From Bacteroidales bacterium (GTDB lineage: Bacteria > Bacteroidota > Bacteroidia > Bacteroidales > Bacteroidaceae), in the NCBI GenBank assembly GCA_004555245.1, contig SFIS01000004.1, positions 1-59,766 of the forward strand: a stretch of DNA of 59,766 nt. The letters are read 5' to 3'. Of this stretch, positions 51,929 to 59,660 are shown in pieces (the first letter of the stretch is position 1; every line of letters begins with the position of its first letter). Made by a program: the position numbers and the translations under genes. The notes below the pieces were generated by a model, which did no database searches, was not told where the DNA came from, and was given only the letters and a program-made list of their open reading frames with translations.

Positions 51929-52099
51929 CAAGATACAATCTTTTGCATGGCAAAACAGTCATTCTTGAATCGCAAGATAGACTATCTTGGCTTGCAAAAT
52001 AGTCAATCTTGGCTTGCAAGACAGTCAATCTTGACTTGCAAAACAGACTGTTTTGGGGTGCAAGAAAGACTGTTTTGGGGTGCAAAAGAGACAAAACAA
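51929..52099. repeat. 22-bp-period array of 17-bp palindromic cores, copy B
   Basis: Eight cores start at 51929, 51951, 51973, 51995, 52017, 52039, 52061 and 52083, all 22 bp apart. Core form CAARAnAGnCnnTYTTG; core 51973-51989 (CAAGATAGACTATCTTG) is a perfect palindrome about a central A. The 5-nt spacers vary (catgg, aatcg, gcttg, acttg, gggtg). The last unit is degenerate. A 64-codon ORF across it is a by-product of the repeats. The spacer 51688-52347 otherwise holds a terminator, a module shared with copy A and a hairpin. Confidence 0.9.
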
Positions 52100-52112
52100 G
52101 GGTAAAAAACGC

Positions 52113-52149
52113 AAAAAGCGGGGTTCAGAAAGGCTGAATCCCGCTTTTT
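52113..52149. terminator. Bidirectional intrinsic terminator
   Basis: AAAAAGCGGGGTTCAG (52113-52128) pairs with CTGAATCCCGCTTTTT (52134-52149), one G-T wobble, 5-nt loop. Runs of A and T on either side allow use by both the S41 peptidase (plus) and recG (minus) transcripts. Confidence 0.85.
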
Positions 52150-52153
52150 CGGT

Positions 52154-52193
52154 ATGTTAAAACCATGATTTCCCGTTGTCAAGATTTTTCATA
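52154..52193 (+). repeat. 40-bp conserved module, copy B
   Basis: Begins ATGTTAA, ends CGTTGTCAAGATTTTTCATA. 35 of 40 positions match the minus strand of 19291-19330. It follows the palindrome array and a hairpin in the same order as at copy A. Confidence 0.85.
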
Positions 52194-52217
52194 TTCCGGC
52201 TTGGTTTTTGCCGGAAT
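52193..52217. terminator. Perfect 8-bp stem hairpin
   Basis: ATTCCGGC (52193-52200) and GCCGGAAT (52210-52217) with a 9-nt T-rich loop, 130 bp below the recG stop. It could be a recG terminator or part of the repeat element copy B. Confidence 0.5.
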
Positions 52218-52347
52218 GGGCGACTGTCACAATGTAAGCAAAAGTCAGGGTATGCGTTGCAAAGTGTCAGGATGGGACGGCAGCCGCTATCGTCCGCCGG
52301 CTGTCGTCCGCCGGCCGGAGACATGAGAATTTGCCGCAGGAGGCGTG

Positions 52348-54456
52348 TCAGCTGATGGAGCCCCAGTCGATGTCAGTCTTCTTCAGCTGTTTCAGCCGTT
52401 GCCAGAGACAGGCATATTCCGGGCGGTCGGCGTCGGGGTCGTTGGTGATGACCTTCTGCGCCATGTCCCGGGCCGTCTGCACGAGCAAGCCGTCGCGTGC
52501 GATGTTGGCAATCTTCAGGTCGAACGCCATGCCCGACTGCTGCGTACCTTCGAGGTCTCCCGGTCCGCGCAGCTTCAGGTCAGCCTCCGCGATGCGGAAG
52601 CCGTCGTTCGTGTCGCACATGATGTCGAGGCGCTTCCGGGTCTCCTCAGACAGTTCGCGGCTTGAGACGAGTATGCAGTACGACTGGTCGGCCCCCCTGC
52701 CCACACGCCCCCTGAGCTGGTGCAGCTGCGAGAGTCCGAAGCGCTGCGCCTCCATAATCATCATCACCGAGGCGTTGGGCACGTTCACCCCGACCTCTAT
52801 CACCGTCGTGGCAACGAGAATCTGTGTCTCGCCTCTGACGAAGCGTTGCATCTCCTCCTCTTTCTCCGCACTCTTCATCTTGCCGTGGACCTTGCTGAGC
52901 CGCATGTCGGGGAAGGCGGACCGCAGCATCTCGTAGCCCTGCTCAAGGTCTTTCAGGTCCATCTTCTCGCTCTCCTTGATGAGCGGATAGACGATGTATG
53001 CCTGTCTGCCTTTCGCGATCTCGCGCCGCAGGTTGGCGAAGAGCGGTGCGAGCTGGTCGTCGTAGCGGTGTATGGTATGCACCGGCTTGCGGCCGGGCGG
53101 CAGCTCGTCGATGACAGAGACGTCGAGGTCGCCGTAGAGAGTCATGGCGAGAGTGCGTGGTATAGGTGTCGCCGTCATGACGAGGATGTGCGGCACGGCG
53201 GCTGACGCGGTGTCAGACGTCTTCTTCCACAGACGGGCGCGCTGCGCCACGCCGAAGCGGTGCTGCTCGTCGATGACGGCGAGGCCGAGGCGTTTGAAGA
53301 CCACCGTGTCTTCTATCACGGCATGAGTGCCGACAAGAATGTTGAGCGATCCGTCGGCGGCAGCCTCCAGCACCTCTCTCCGGCGTTTGCCCTTCACCAT
53401 GCCCGTGAGGAGGGCGACGTTGATGTCCATGCCTTTCAGGAAGTGTGAGATGGTGGCGAGGTGCTGCTCGGCGAGAATCTCGGTGGGTGCCATAATCACC
53501 GCCTGATAGCCGTTGCCTACGGCGATGAGCATGACGAGGAGTGCGACGAGTGTCTTGCCCGACCCCACGTCGCCCTGGAGCAGACGGTTCATCTGCCGTC
53601 CCGAGCGCATATCGTCGAATATCTCGCGCACGACGCGCTGCTGGGCAGAGGTGAGCGGGAAGTGGAGGTTGTCGTTGTAGAACCGGTGGAGCGGCGCACC
53701 CGCCGTGCTGAAGACGCAGCCGGAGAACATACGGTGGCGGCGGTTCACGTACCTTACTATATTAAGCTGCACGAAGAACAGCTCTTCAAACTTCAGCCGT
53801 TTCTGTGCCGCGGCCATCTCCTCGCTGTTGCGCGGATAGTGGATGCGTCGCAGTGCCTCGTCGCGCGGGATGAGGCTGAGCGGCGCGGTGATGAACGGCG
53901 GCAGCGTCTCCTCTACGGCAGGCATACGCGCTACGAGAGCCTTCGTCAGCCGTTCCATGCCCCGCGAGTTCAGTCCCGCCGCCTTCATCTTCTCCGTGGT
54001 GAGATAGTGGGGCTGCAGACCCATCTCCGAGAGGACGAGCGAATCGGCGGCGTCGATGTCAGGATGCGAGAACTGGTAGCGCCCCATATATACGGAGGGC
54101 TTGCCGAAGACGATGTATGTCGTGCCGACGGAATACGTCTTGTAGGCATACTCGCCGCCTTTGAACCATACGAGGTCCACCGTTCCGGTGCCGTCGTTGA
54201 AGTGTGCCACATAGCGTTTCTGCCGCTTGCCCGTGTCATATACTTCCCACGAGAGGATGCTGCCGCGAATCTGGACATACGGCATCTCGCCGCACATCTC
54301 GCGAATGGCGTAGATGCGGCTGCGGTCGATGTATTTGTAGGGGTAGTACTCTATGAGGTCGCCGAACGTCTCTATGCCCGCCTCGCGGGCAAGGATGTCG
54401 CGCTTCTTCGGTCCCACGCCCGACAAGAACTTTATGTCCTGTGAGAAGAAGGTCAT
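52348..54456 (-). CDS. recG: ATP-dependent DNA helicase RecG
   Basis: 702 aa. N-terminal wedge/OB domain (IKFLSGVGPKKRDILAREAG, YVQIRGSILSWEVYDTGKRQ) and helicase core: LTSAQQRVVREIFDDMRSG, LQGDVGSGKTLVALL (Walker A), VGTHAVIEDTVVFKRLGLAV, IDEQHRFGVAQR (Walker B), MTATPIPRTLAMTLYGDLDV, EVGVNVPNASVMMI, and QLRGRVGRGADQSYCIL. The C-terminal TRG-type region has LDIMCDTNDGFRIAEADLKL with RGPGDLEGTQQSG. It regresses stalled forks and processes Holliday junctions. It lies 79 bp downstream of the DJ-1 gene and is probably co-transcribed with it. Confidence 0.97.
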   Translation of the reverse strand: MTFFSQDIKFLSGVGPKKRDILAREAGIETFGDLIEYYPYKYIDRSRIYAIREMCGEMPYVQIRGSILSWEVYDTGKRQKRYVAHFNDGTGTVDLVWFKGGEYAYKTYSVGTTYIVFGKPSVYMGRYQFSHPDIDAADSLVLSEMGLQPHYLTTEKMKAAGLNSRGMERLTKALVARMPAVEETLPPFITAPLSLIPRDEALRRIHYPRNSEEMAAAQKRLKFEELFFVQLNIVRYVNRRHRMFSGCVFSTAGAPLHRFYNDNLHFPLTSAQQRVVREIFDDMRSGRQMNRLLQGDVGSGKTLVALLVMLIAVGNGYQAVIMAPTEILAEQHLATISHFLKGMDINVALLTGMVKGKRRREVLEAAADGSLNILVGTHAVIEDTVVFKRLGLAVIDEQHRFGVAQRARLWKKTSDTASAAVPHILVMTATPIPRTLAMTLYGDLDVSVIDELPPGRKPVHTIHRYDDQLAPLFANLRREIAKGRQAYIVYPLIKESEKMDLKDLEQGYEMLRSAFPDMRLSKVHGKMKSAEKEEEMQRFVRGETQILVATTVIEVGVNVPNASVMMIMEAQRFGLSQLHQLRGRVGRGADQSYCILVSSRELSEETRKRLDIMCDTNDGFRIAEADLKLRGPGDLEGTQQSGMAFDLKIANIARDGLLVQTARDMAQKVITNDPDADRPEYACLWQRLKQLKKTDIDWGSIS

Positions 54457-54535
54457 GGAGATGTGTATATGTTCTTCACGTTGTCATCGTTGTCTCTGTT
54501 GCAGTAAATACAACGCCAACTTTTTTACCCGTCAG

Positions 54536-55087
54536 CTAAAAAGTATAAATCATCCCTTCGCGCAGTGCGTCAGCCGTTGTCTTGCCGAAAAGAAGCTCGC
54601 ACAAGGTGAAGGCGTAGGCGAACGATGCGCCTGGACCCTTGCCTGTCACCACGTTGCCATCGACAGTGACAAGGTCGCCGGTGTATGTCGCACCTGTAAG
54701 GAGAGGCTCGAAGCCGGGATAGCATGTCATGCGCTTGCCGTCAGAGATGCCCAGCGCACCGAATATCATTGGTCCGGCGCAGATGGCGGAGACAAGTTTC
54801 CCGGCGTCATACTGGCGCGCTATGGCGGCGCGCACATCGTCGTTGTTGCACAGAATCTCGGAGCCGGGCATACCGCCGGGTATCATCAGAAGGTCGGCGT
54901 CAGACGTGTCGGTGTCCTCGAGGAGACAGTCGGCGACAATCTTCACGCCATGCGCGGACACCACTTCTCTCTCGCCTGTCGTAGAGACAAGCACCACCTC
55001 TGCACCGGCGCGGCGCAGCACATCGACCGGGACAAGGGCCTCGACCTCTTCGTTGCCGTTTGTAAGGAATTCGTAAACTTTTGCCAT
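54536..55087 (-). CDS. DJ-1/PfpI family protein, YajL-like
   Basis: 183 aa from ATG 55087 (MAKVYEFLTNGNEEVEALVP); the longer frame covers the divergent promoters and is rejected. DJ-1 features: the conserved Glu in GNEEVEAL, LLMIPGGMPGSEILCNN, the nucleophile-elbow Cys in LVSAICAGPMIFGALG, and VTGKGPGASFAYAFTLCELL near the end. Length and motifs fit YajL/DJ-1 proteins with proposed deglycase or oxidative-stress roles; the actual activity is debated. It is upstream of recG and divergent from nadK. Confidence 0.9.
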   Translation of the reverse strand: MAKVYEFLTNGNEEVEALVPVDVLRRAGAEVVLVSTTGEREVVSAHGVKIVADCLLEDTDTSDADLLMIPGGMPGSEILCNNDDVRAAIARQYDAGKLVSAICAGPMIFGALGISDGKRMTCYPGFEPLLTGATYTGDLVTVDGNVVTGKGPGASFAYAFTLCELLFGKTTADALREGMIYTF

Positions 55088-55092
55088 GATTT

Positions 55093-55138
55093 CTTGTAGG
55101 TTAGAATGAAAAATATTAAATTTGCATCTGCAAATATA
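55093..55138. promoter_or_regulatory. Overlapping divergent promoters, nadK and DJ-1
   Basis: Plus strand: CTTG (55093-55096), 20-nt spacer, TAAATTTG (55117-55124) for nadK. Minus strand: TATATTTG (55138-55131) for the DJ-1 gene. The two -7 boxes face each other across the palindrome TTTGCATCTGCAAA (55121-55134), so the start sites overlap. Confidence 0.65.
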
Positions 55139-55178
55139 CGAAACATTTGTCAAACGGCATCATTTTTAACAAAGAATA

Positions 55179-56063
55179 ATGAAGAAAACACTCACTTTTG
55201 CCATTTTCGGCAACGAATACCAGACGCGGAAATCCACGGCGGCGCAGAAACTGCTGTCTATCCTGAGCGAGAGGAAGGCGGTGGTGCATATCGAACGGCG
55301 TTTCTGCCGCTTCCTTTCCGACGTGCAGCAGCTGGCGGTCGAGGGCTGTCATGTCTTCGACACGCTCGATTTCGATGTCGATTATGTCATCTCGATGGGC
55401 GGCGACGGCACCTTCCTCAAGGCAGCCTCGATGGTGGGACCCCGCTGTGTGCCCATCGTAGGCATCAACACCGGGCGCCTCGGCTATCTCGCCGATGTCT
55501 CGCCGACAGAGATGGAGAAGGCGATAGGGATGATATACAAAGGGAACTTCATCGTGGAGAGGCACGCCGTCATTGAGGTGGAGGCAGAGGGTGCGGCACT
55601 CGGCAACTGCCGCTTCGCACTCAACGACATCGCCGTGCTGAAACAGGACAACGCCTCGATGATAACCATACACGCACGCATAGACGGCGAGAACCTCGTC
55701 ACATACCTCGCCGACGGCCTCATAGTCTCGACACCGACAGGCTCCACTGCCTACTCGCTGTCTAACGGAGGACCCATCATAATGCCGCAGACCGACGTGC
55801 TCTGTCTCACGCCCGTAGCGCCGCACAGCCTGAACATACGCCCCATCGTGGTGCCGGCGACTGCAGAGATTTCGCTCGACATAGAGAGCCGCTCACACAA
55901 GTTCCTCGTAGCAATCGACGGACGCTCTGAGAAACTGCCCGAGACGGCACGACTGCATATACGCAAGGCAGACTACGAGGTGAACATCGTAAAACGCAGA
56001 CACCATAAATACATCGCCACACTAAGGGAGAAAATGATGTGGGGAGCAGACACGAGAGGGTAG
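55179..56063 (+). CDS. nadK: NAD kinase
   Basis: 294 aa, typical length. The catalytic GGDGT motif is in VISMGGDGTFLKAA; the second motif INTGRLGYLADV and the Asn-Asp pair of FALNDIAVLK follow, as does VSTPTGSTAYSLSNGGPIIM, which binds the NAD ribose. It phosphorylates NAD to NADP in the cytoplasm. It is transcribed divergently from the DJ-1 gene and followed by a MITE-like element before guaB. Confidence 0.97.
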   Translation: MKKTLTFAIFGNEYQTRKSTAAQKLLSILSERKAVVHIERRFCRFLSDVQQLAVEGCHVFDTLDFDVDYVISMGGDGTFLKAASMVGPRCVPIVGINTGRLGYLADVSPTEMEKAIGMIYKGNFIVERHAVIEVEAEGAALGNCRFALNDIAVLKQDNASMITIHARIDGENLVTYLADGLIVSTPTGSTAYSLSNGGPIIMPQTDVLCLTPVAPHSLNIRPIVVPATAEISLDIESRSHKFLVAIDGRSEKLPETARLHIRKADYEVNIVKRRHHKYIATLREKMMWGADTRG

Positions 56064-56077
56064 ATTGTCCGGTTGGT

Positions 56078-56526
56078 TAACTAAATAGGGTGTACAGTTT
56101 GATATGCCCAAAAAGGAACTGTTCCTGATTTACCCAGGGTGTCGCTACGCTTTACCCTGGGCTATGCGCTCGTTGGGCTTTCAGCCCGTTACAACGTAAA
56201 AGTAGGCTCAAGTGGCAACCAGCCTTTAGGCTGGTAAAAGTTGTTTTTGTTGTTGTAAACAGACAACATAGAGTTGAGAATCAGACCGTTGTTCCTGTTG
56301 TCTCTGTTGTCGTAAAAACCAAAGCGCAAAAGCGTTAAATATCCTGCTGTTATCTACGCTTTTGCACTTTCAGCGCGACAATTACCTCCATGAAATAACC
56401 CAGGGTGTCGCTTCGCTTTACCCTGGGCTATGCGCTTTTGCGCTTTCAGCGCGACAATTACAAACATGAGCTTCAGAATTAGGATATTCAATTTTTGCAC
56501 ATCAAACTGTACACCTTATTAACTAA
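56078..56526. mobile_element. MITE-like non-autonomous element
   Basis: 19-bp terminal inverted repeats GGTGTACAGTTTGATATGC (56089-56107) and its complement with one mismatch (56497-56515). Both are flanked by TTAACTAA (56078-56085 and 56519-56526), a possible 8-bp target duplication. Inside: two 39-bp direct repeats differing by one base (56132-56170 and 56398-56436), each able to fold (CCCAGGG...CCCTGGG), and several small hairpins with a shared CTTTCAG loop. No ORF of note. It fills nearly all of the 543-bp nadK-guaB gap, ending about 50 bp before the guaB -7 box. Confidence 0.7.
56175..56187. repeat. CTTTCAG-loop hairpin (GGG/CCC version)
   Basis: GGGCTTTCAGCCC. Same loop as 56440-56452 (GCGCTTTCAGCGC) and 56364-56376 (GCACTTTCAGCGC); the stem bases change together between the first two copies. 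Confidence 0.7.
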
Positions 56527-56575
56527 AATATTATAAAAATATCCCGTAACCGCTGTCTATATAAAGATTTTTTGG

Positions 56576-56583
56576 TAATTTTG
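56576..56583 (+). promoter_or_regulatory. Candidate -7 element of guaB
   Basis: TAATTTTG matches TAnnTTTG, 23 bp before the guaB ATG; no clear -33 element. It lies just outside the MITE-like element. Confidence 0.5.
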
Positions 56584-56606
56584 CACGCAATAAAAAATAA
56601 TGTATT

Positions 56607-58042
56607 ATGTCATCTTTTGTTGCAGATAAGATTGTAATGGACGGTCTGACATTCGACGACGTCCTCCTCATCCCGGCGTATTCAGAAGTCTTGCCAAAGA
56701 CAGTAGAACTGAAAACGCAGTTCTCACGGAACATCAGTCTCAATATCCCCTTTGTGACGGCAGCCATGGACACTGTCACCGAATCGGCAATGGCTATCGC
56801 CATAGCCCGTGAGGGCGGCATCGGTGTCATCCACAAAAACATGACCATCGAAGAGCAGGCACGCCACGTCGCCATCGTGAAGCGTGCCGAGAACGGCATG
56901 ATCTACGACCCCGTTACCATACGCAGAGGCTCTACCGTCGCTGACGCACTCGCCATGATGGCGGAGTATCACATCGGAGGCATACCGGTGGTGGACGACG
57001 AGGGGCATCTCGTGGGCATCGTCACAAACCGAGACCTGCGCTTTGAACGCCGCATGGACAAGGCTATCGACGATGTGATGACATCTGAAAACCTCGTCAC
57101 GACACACCAGCAGACTGACCTTGCCGCCGCAGCGGAGATACTGCAGGAGAACAAGATCGAGAAACTGCCTGTCGTGGACAGCAGCAACCGCCTCGTGGGC
57201 CTCATAACATACAAGGACATCACGAAGGCAAAGGACAAGCCGATGGCGTGCAAGGACGAGAAAGGACGCCTTAGAGTGGCTGCCGGAGTGGGCGTCACCG
57301 TCGATACGCTCGACCGTATGCAGGCTCTCGTGGAGGCAGGGGCTGACGCCATCGTCATCGACACCGCACACGGACACTCGAAGGGTGTGATAGACAAACT
57401 CGTGGAGGCTAAGGCCGCTTTCAAGAACATAGACATCGTGGTGGGCAACGTATGAAGGTGGGCATCGGACCGGGCTCTATCTGCACGACACGCGTGGTGG
57501 CTGGTGTGGGAGTGCCGCAGCTGTCGGCTGTATATGACGTGTATTCGGCACTGCAGGGCACCGGAGTGCCTCTCATCGCTGACGGCGGACTGCGCTACTC
57601 AGGAGACATCGTGAAGGCTATCGCAGCCGGAGGATCGTCGGTTATGATAGGCTCGCTCGTCGCAGGAACGGAAGAAAGCCCGGGTGACACAATCATATAC
57701 AACGGCAGGAAATTCAAGTCGTACCGAGGTATGGGCTCGCTCGAAGCCATGGAACAGAAGAACGGCTCGAAAGACAGATACTTCCAGTCGGACACAAGCG
57801 ACGTAAAGAAACTCGTGCCGGAAGGCATCGCAGGACGCGTGCCATACAAAGGAACTGTGCAGGAGGTCATTTACCAGCTCTCCGGCGGACTGCGCTCGGG
57901 TATGGGATACTGCGGGGCACAGACCATAGAGGCGCTGCACAACGCAAAGTTCACACGCATCACAAATGCCGGCGTGATGGAATCGCATCCGCACGACATC
58001 ACCATCACTTCCGAAGCGCCTAACTACAGCAGGCACGAATGA
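56607..58042 (+). pseudogene. guaB: IMP dehydrogenase, disrupted by an internal deletion and frameshift
   Basis: Two frames together give IMPDH. The first (56607-57455, 282 aa) has the N-terminal barrel half (GLTFDDVLLIPAYSEVLPKT, AAMDTVTESAMAIAIAREGG), two CBS domains and the barrel up to IDIVVGNV, then TGA. The second (57452-58042, 196 aa) resumes at KVGIGPGSICTTRVVAG with the catalytic Cys and runs to the normal end (ESHPHDITITSEAPNYSRHE). E. coli GuaB has 17 residues between GNV and KVGIG; here none remain, so about 49 bp are missing. The stop and the second ATG overlap (ATGA), so a split two-chain product is conceivable. A true gene loss, an assembly error or an adaptive change cannot be told apart here. 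Confidence 0.85.
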
Positions 58043-58122
58043 TGACGGCGTGGCGTGACTTACTCTCAATGTACTCTTAATGACAGACAGAAACAACACT
58101 ACGACATAACAACAACGCACAA

Positions 58123-58150
58123 AGCCCCGCCCTTTACGAAAGGTGGGGCT
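58123..58150 (+). terminator. Hairpin after guaB
   Basis: AGCCCCGCC-CTTT pairs with AAAG-GTGGGGCT (58123-58150), with a G-T pair, then a short CCTTTT. It likely ends or attenuates the guaB transcript before the parvulin gene. Confidence 0.55.
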
Positions 58151-58232
58151 GAATGCCTTTTGACGGTGAATGTCACAAAGCCTCAGGCACTACGGGGCGA
58201 CATCGCCGCACAGAGGCAAAAAACTGACAATA

Positions 58233-59660
58233 ATGAAACGGAAAAACCTGATAGCAGCCTTACTCTTCTGTGCCGCACCGATGATGGCACAGAATCCCGA
58301 CCCCGTAATCATGAAGATTGCAGGAAAACCGGTTCTGCGCTCTGAATTTGAGTATTCGTACAACAAGAACAATTCTGAGGGCGTCATCGACAAGAAGAAC
58401 ATCGACGAATATGTGGATCTCTTCATCAACTACAAACTCAAGGTACAGGCGGCACTCGACGAACAGCTTGACACCCTCTCGTCATACCAGCAGGAGTTCA
58501 GACAATACCGCGACCAGCAGATAAAGCCTGCCATCGTCACCGACGCTGACGTTGAAGAGGAGGCACACCGCATTTATGACGCAGAAGTGAAACGCATAGG
58601 CCCCGACGGACTGCTGCAGGTGGCACACGTCTTCGTGCGTCTCTCGCCCGATGCAGACAAGCAGACCGAGGCGGAAAAGAAACAGCGCATCGATTCAATC
58701 TACAACGCAATAAAGAAGGGCGCGGACTTCAACGAGATGGCATCGAAGAAATCTGACGACGGAGCCGCGGCAGCAAAAGGCGGAGTGATAGGATGGATAA
58801 GCCACGGACAGACTTTCGAGGAGTTTGACAAAGCGGCATACGCTCTGAAAAACGGAGAGATGTCAGAACCCGTTCTCTCGCCTGTAGGATGGCATATCAT
58901 AAAGGCTATCGACAGAAAGATGCTCGAACCGTACGACTCGCTGCGGCAGAACATCATGACGTTCATAGAGAGACGCAACATCAGAGACCGCATTGCCGAC
59001 CGCAAGGTTGAAAAAGAGGTGGAGGCATCGAACGGACAAATGACACCGCAACAGGTGATGGACAAACACGCCGCGGAACTTCAGGCTAAGGACCCGGAAC
59101 TCGACAACCTCGTAAGAGAATACCACGACGGACTGCTAATGTTTGAAATCAGCAGCCGCATGGTATGGGACAAGGCTGCGAAGGACGAAGAGGGGCTGAA
59201 CGCGTTCTTCAAGAAGAACAGGAAGAAATACAAATGGGACGAGCCGCGATTCAAGGGCATGGTGTATCACGTGAAGGACCAGAAGGACGTGAAGAATGTA
59301 GCTAAATGTGTCAAAGGACTGAAGTTCGCAGACTGGAACGAGAAACTGCGCTCTACATTCAACGGAGATTCCATAATCAGAATACGCGTAGAGAAAGGAC
59401 TATTTAAAAAAGGTGACAACGCCATCGTGGACAGCCTCGTCTTCAAAGTGAAGAACGTGGAGGTGAAGAAAAACGCAGACTATCCCATCGACGCCATATA
59501 CGGAAAGAAACTGAAAGCACCGAAAGAGATGAGCGATGTCAGAAACCTCGTCCTCGAAGACTATCAGACAACGCTCGAAAAAGAATGGGTCGAGGCACTG
59601 AGACGGAAATATACCGTCGAGGTGTATCCCGATATCATCGCCACGGTGAACAAACATTGA
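58233..59660 (+). CDS. Periplasmic parvulin-type peptidylprolyl isomerase
   Basis: 475 aa from ATG 58233 (MKRKNLIAALLFCAAPMMA|Q signal peptide); the frame upstream adds 21 non-signal residues. An N-terminal helical chaperone region (VDLFINYKLKVQAALDEQLD) precedes a parvulin domain at about 120-230 (LLQVAHVFVRLSP, KKGADFNEMASKKSDDGAAA, KGGVIGWISHG, AYALKNGEMSEPVLSPVGWH with the IIKAIDR close). A second, poorly conserved domain follows to the C-terminus. It resembles SurA/PrsA-type foldases for outer-membrane proteins. In Bacteroidetes it commonly follows guaB and precedes other PPIase genes; the window ends before those. Confidence 0.93.
   Translation: MKRKNLIAALLFCAAPMMAQNPDPVIMKIAGKPVLRSEFEYSYNKNNSEGVIDKKNIDEYVDLFINYKLKVQAALDEQLDTLSSYQQEFRQYRDQQIKPAIVTDADVEEEAHRIYDAEVKRIGPDGLLQVAHVFVRLSPDADKQTEAEKKQRIDSIYNAIKKGADFNEMASKKSDDGAAAAKGGVIGWISHGQTFEEFDKAAYALKNGEMSEPVLSPVGWHIIKAIDRKMLEPYDSLRQNIMTFIERRNIRDRIADRKVEKEVEASNGQMTPQQVMDKHAAELQAKDPELDNLVREYHDGLLMFEISSRMVWDKAAKDEEGLNAFFKKNRKKYKWDEPRFKGMVYHVKDQKDVKNVAKCVKGLKFADWNEKLRSTFNGDSIIRIRVEKGLFKKGDNAIVDSLVFKVKNVEVKKNADYPIDAIYGKKLKAPKEMSDVRNLVLEDYQTTLEKEWVEALRRKYTVEVYPDIIATVNKH

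Noticed and set aside
50443..51975. 510-codon minus-strand frame opposite the S41 peptidase
   Set aside because: Antisense shadow of a strongly supported gene with signal peptide, propeller and catalytic motifs.
51929..52099. CRISPR array
   Set aside because: Repeats are 17 bp with 5-nt spacers and variable cores, and no cas genes are present.
51911..52105. 64-codon ORF with Gln/Lys/Phe-rich repeats
   Set aside because: It is the translation of the 22-bp DNA repeats; 22 is not a multiple of three so the peptide is not a true repeat, and no promoter or start context supports it.
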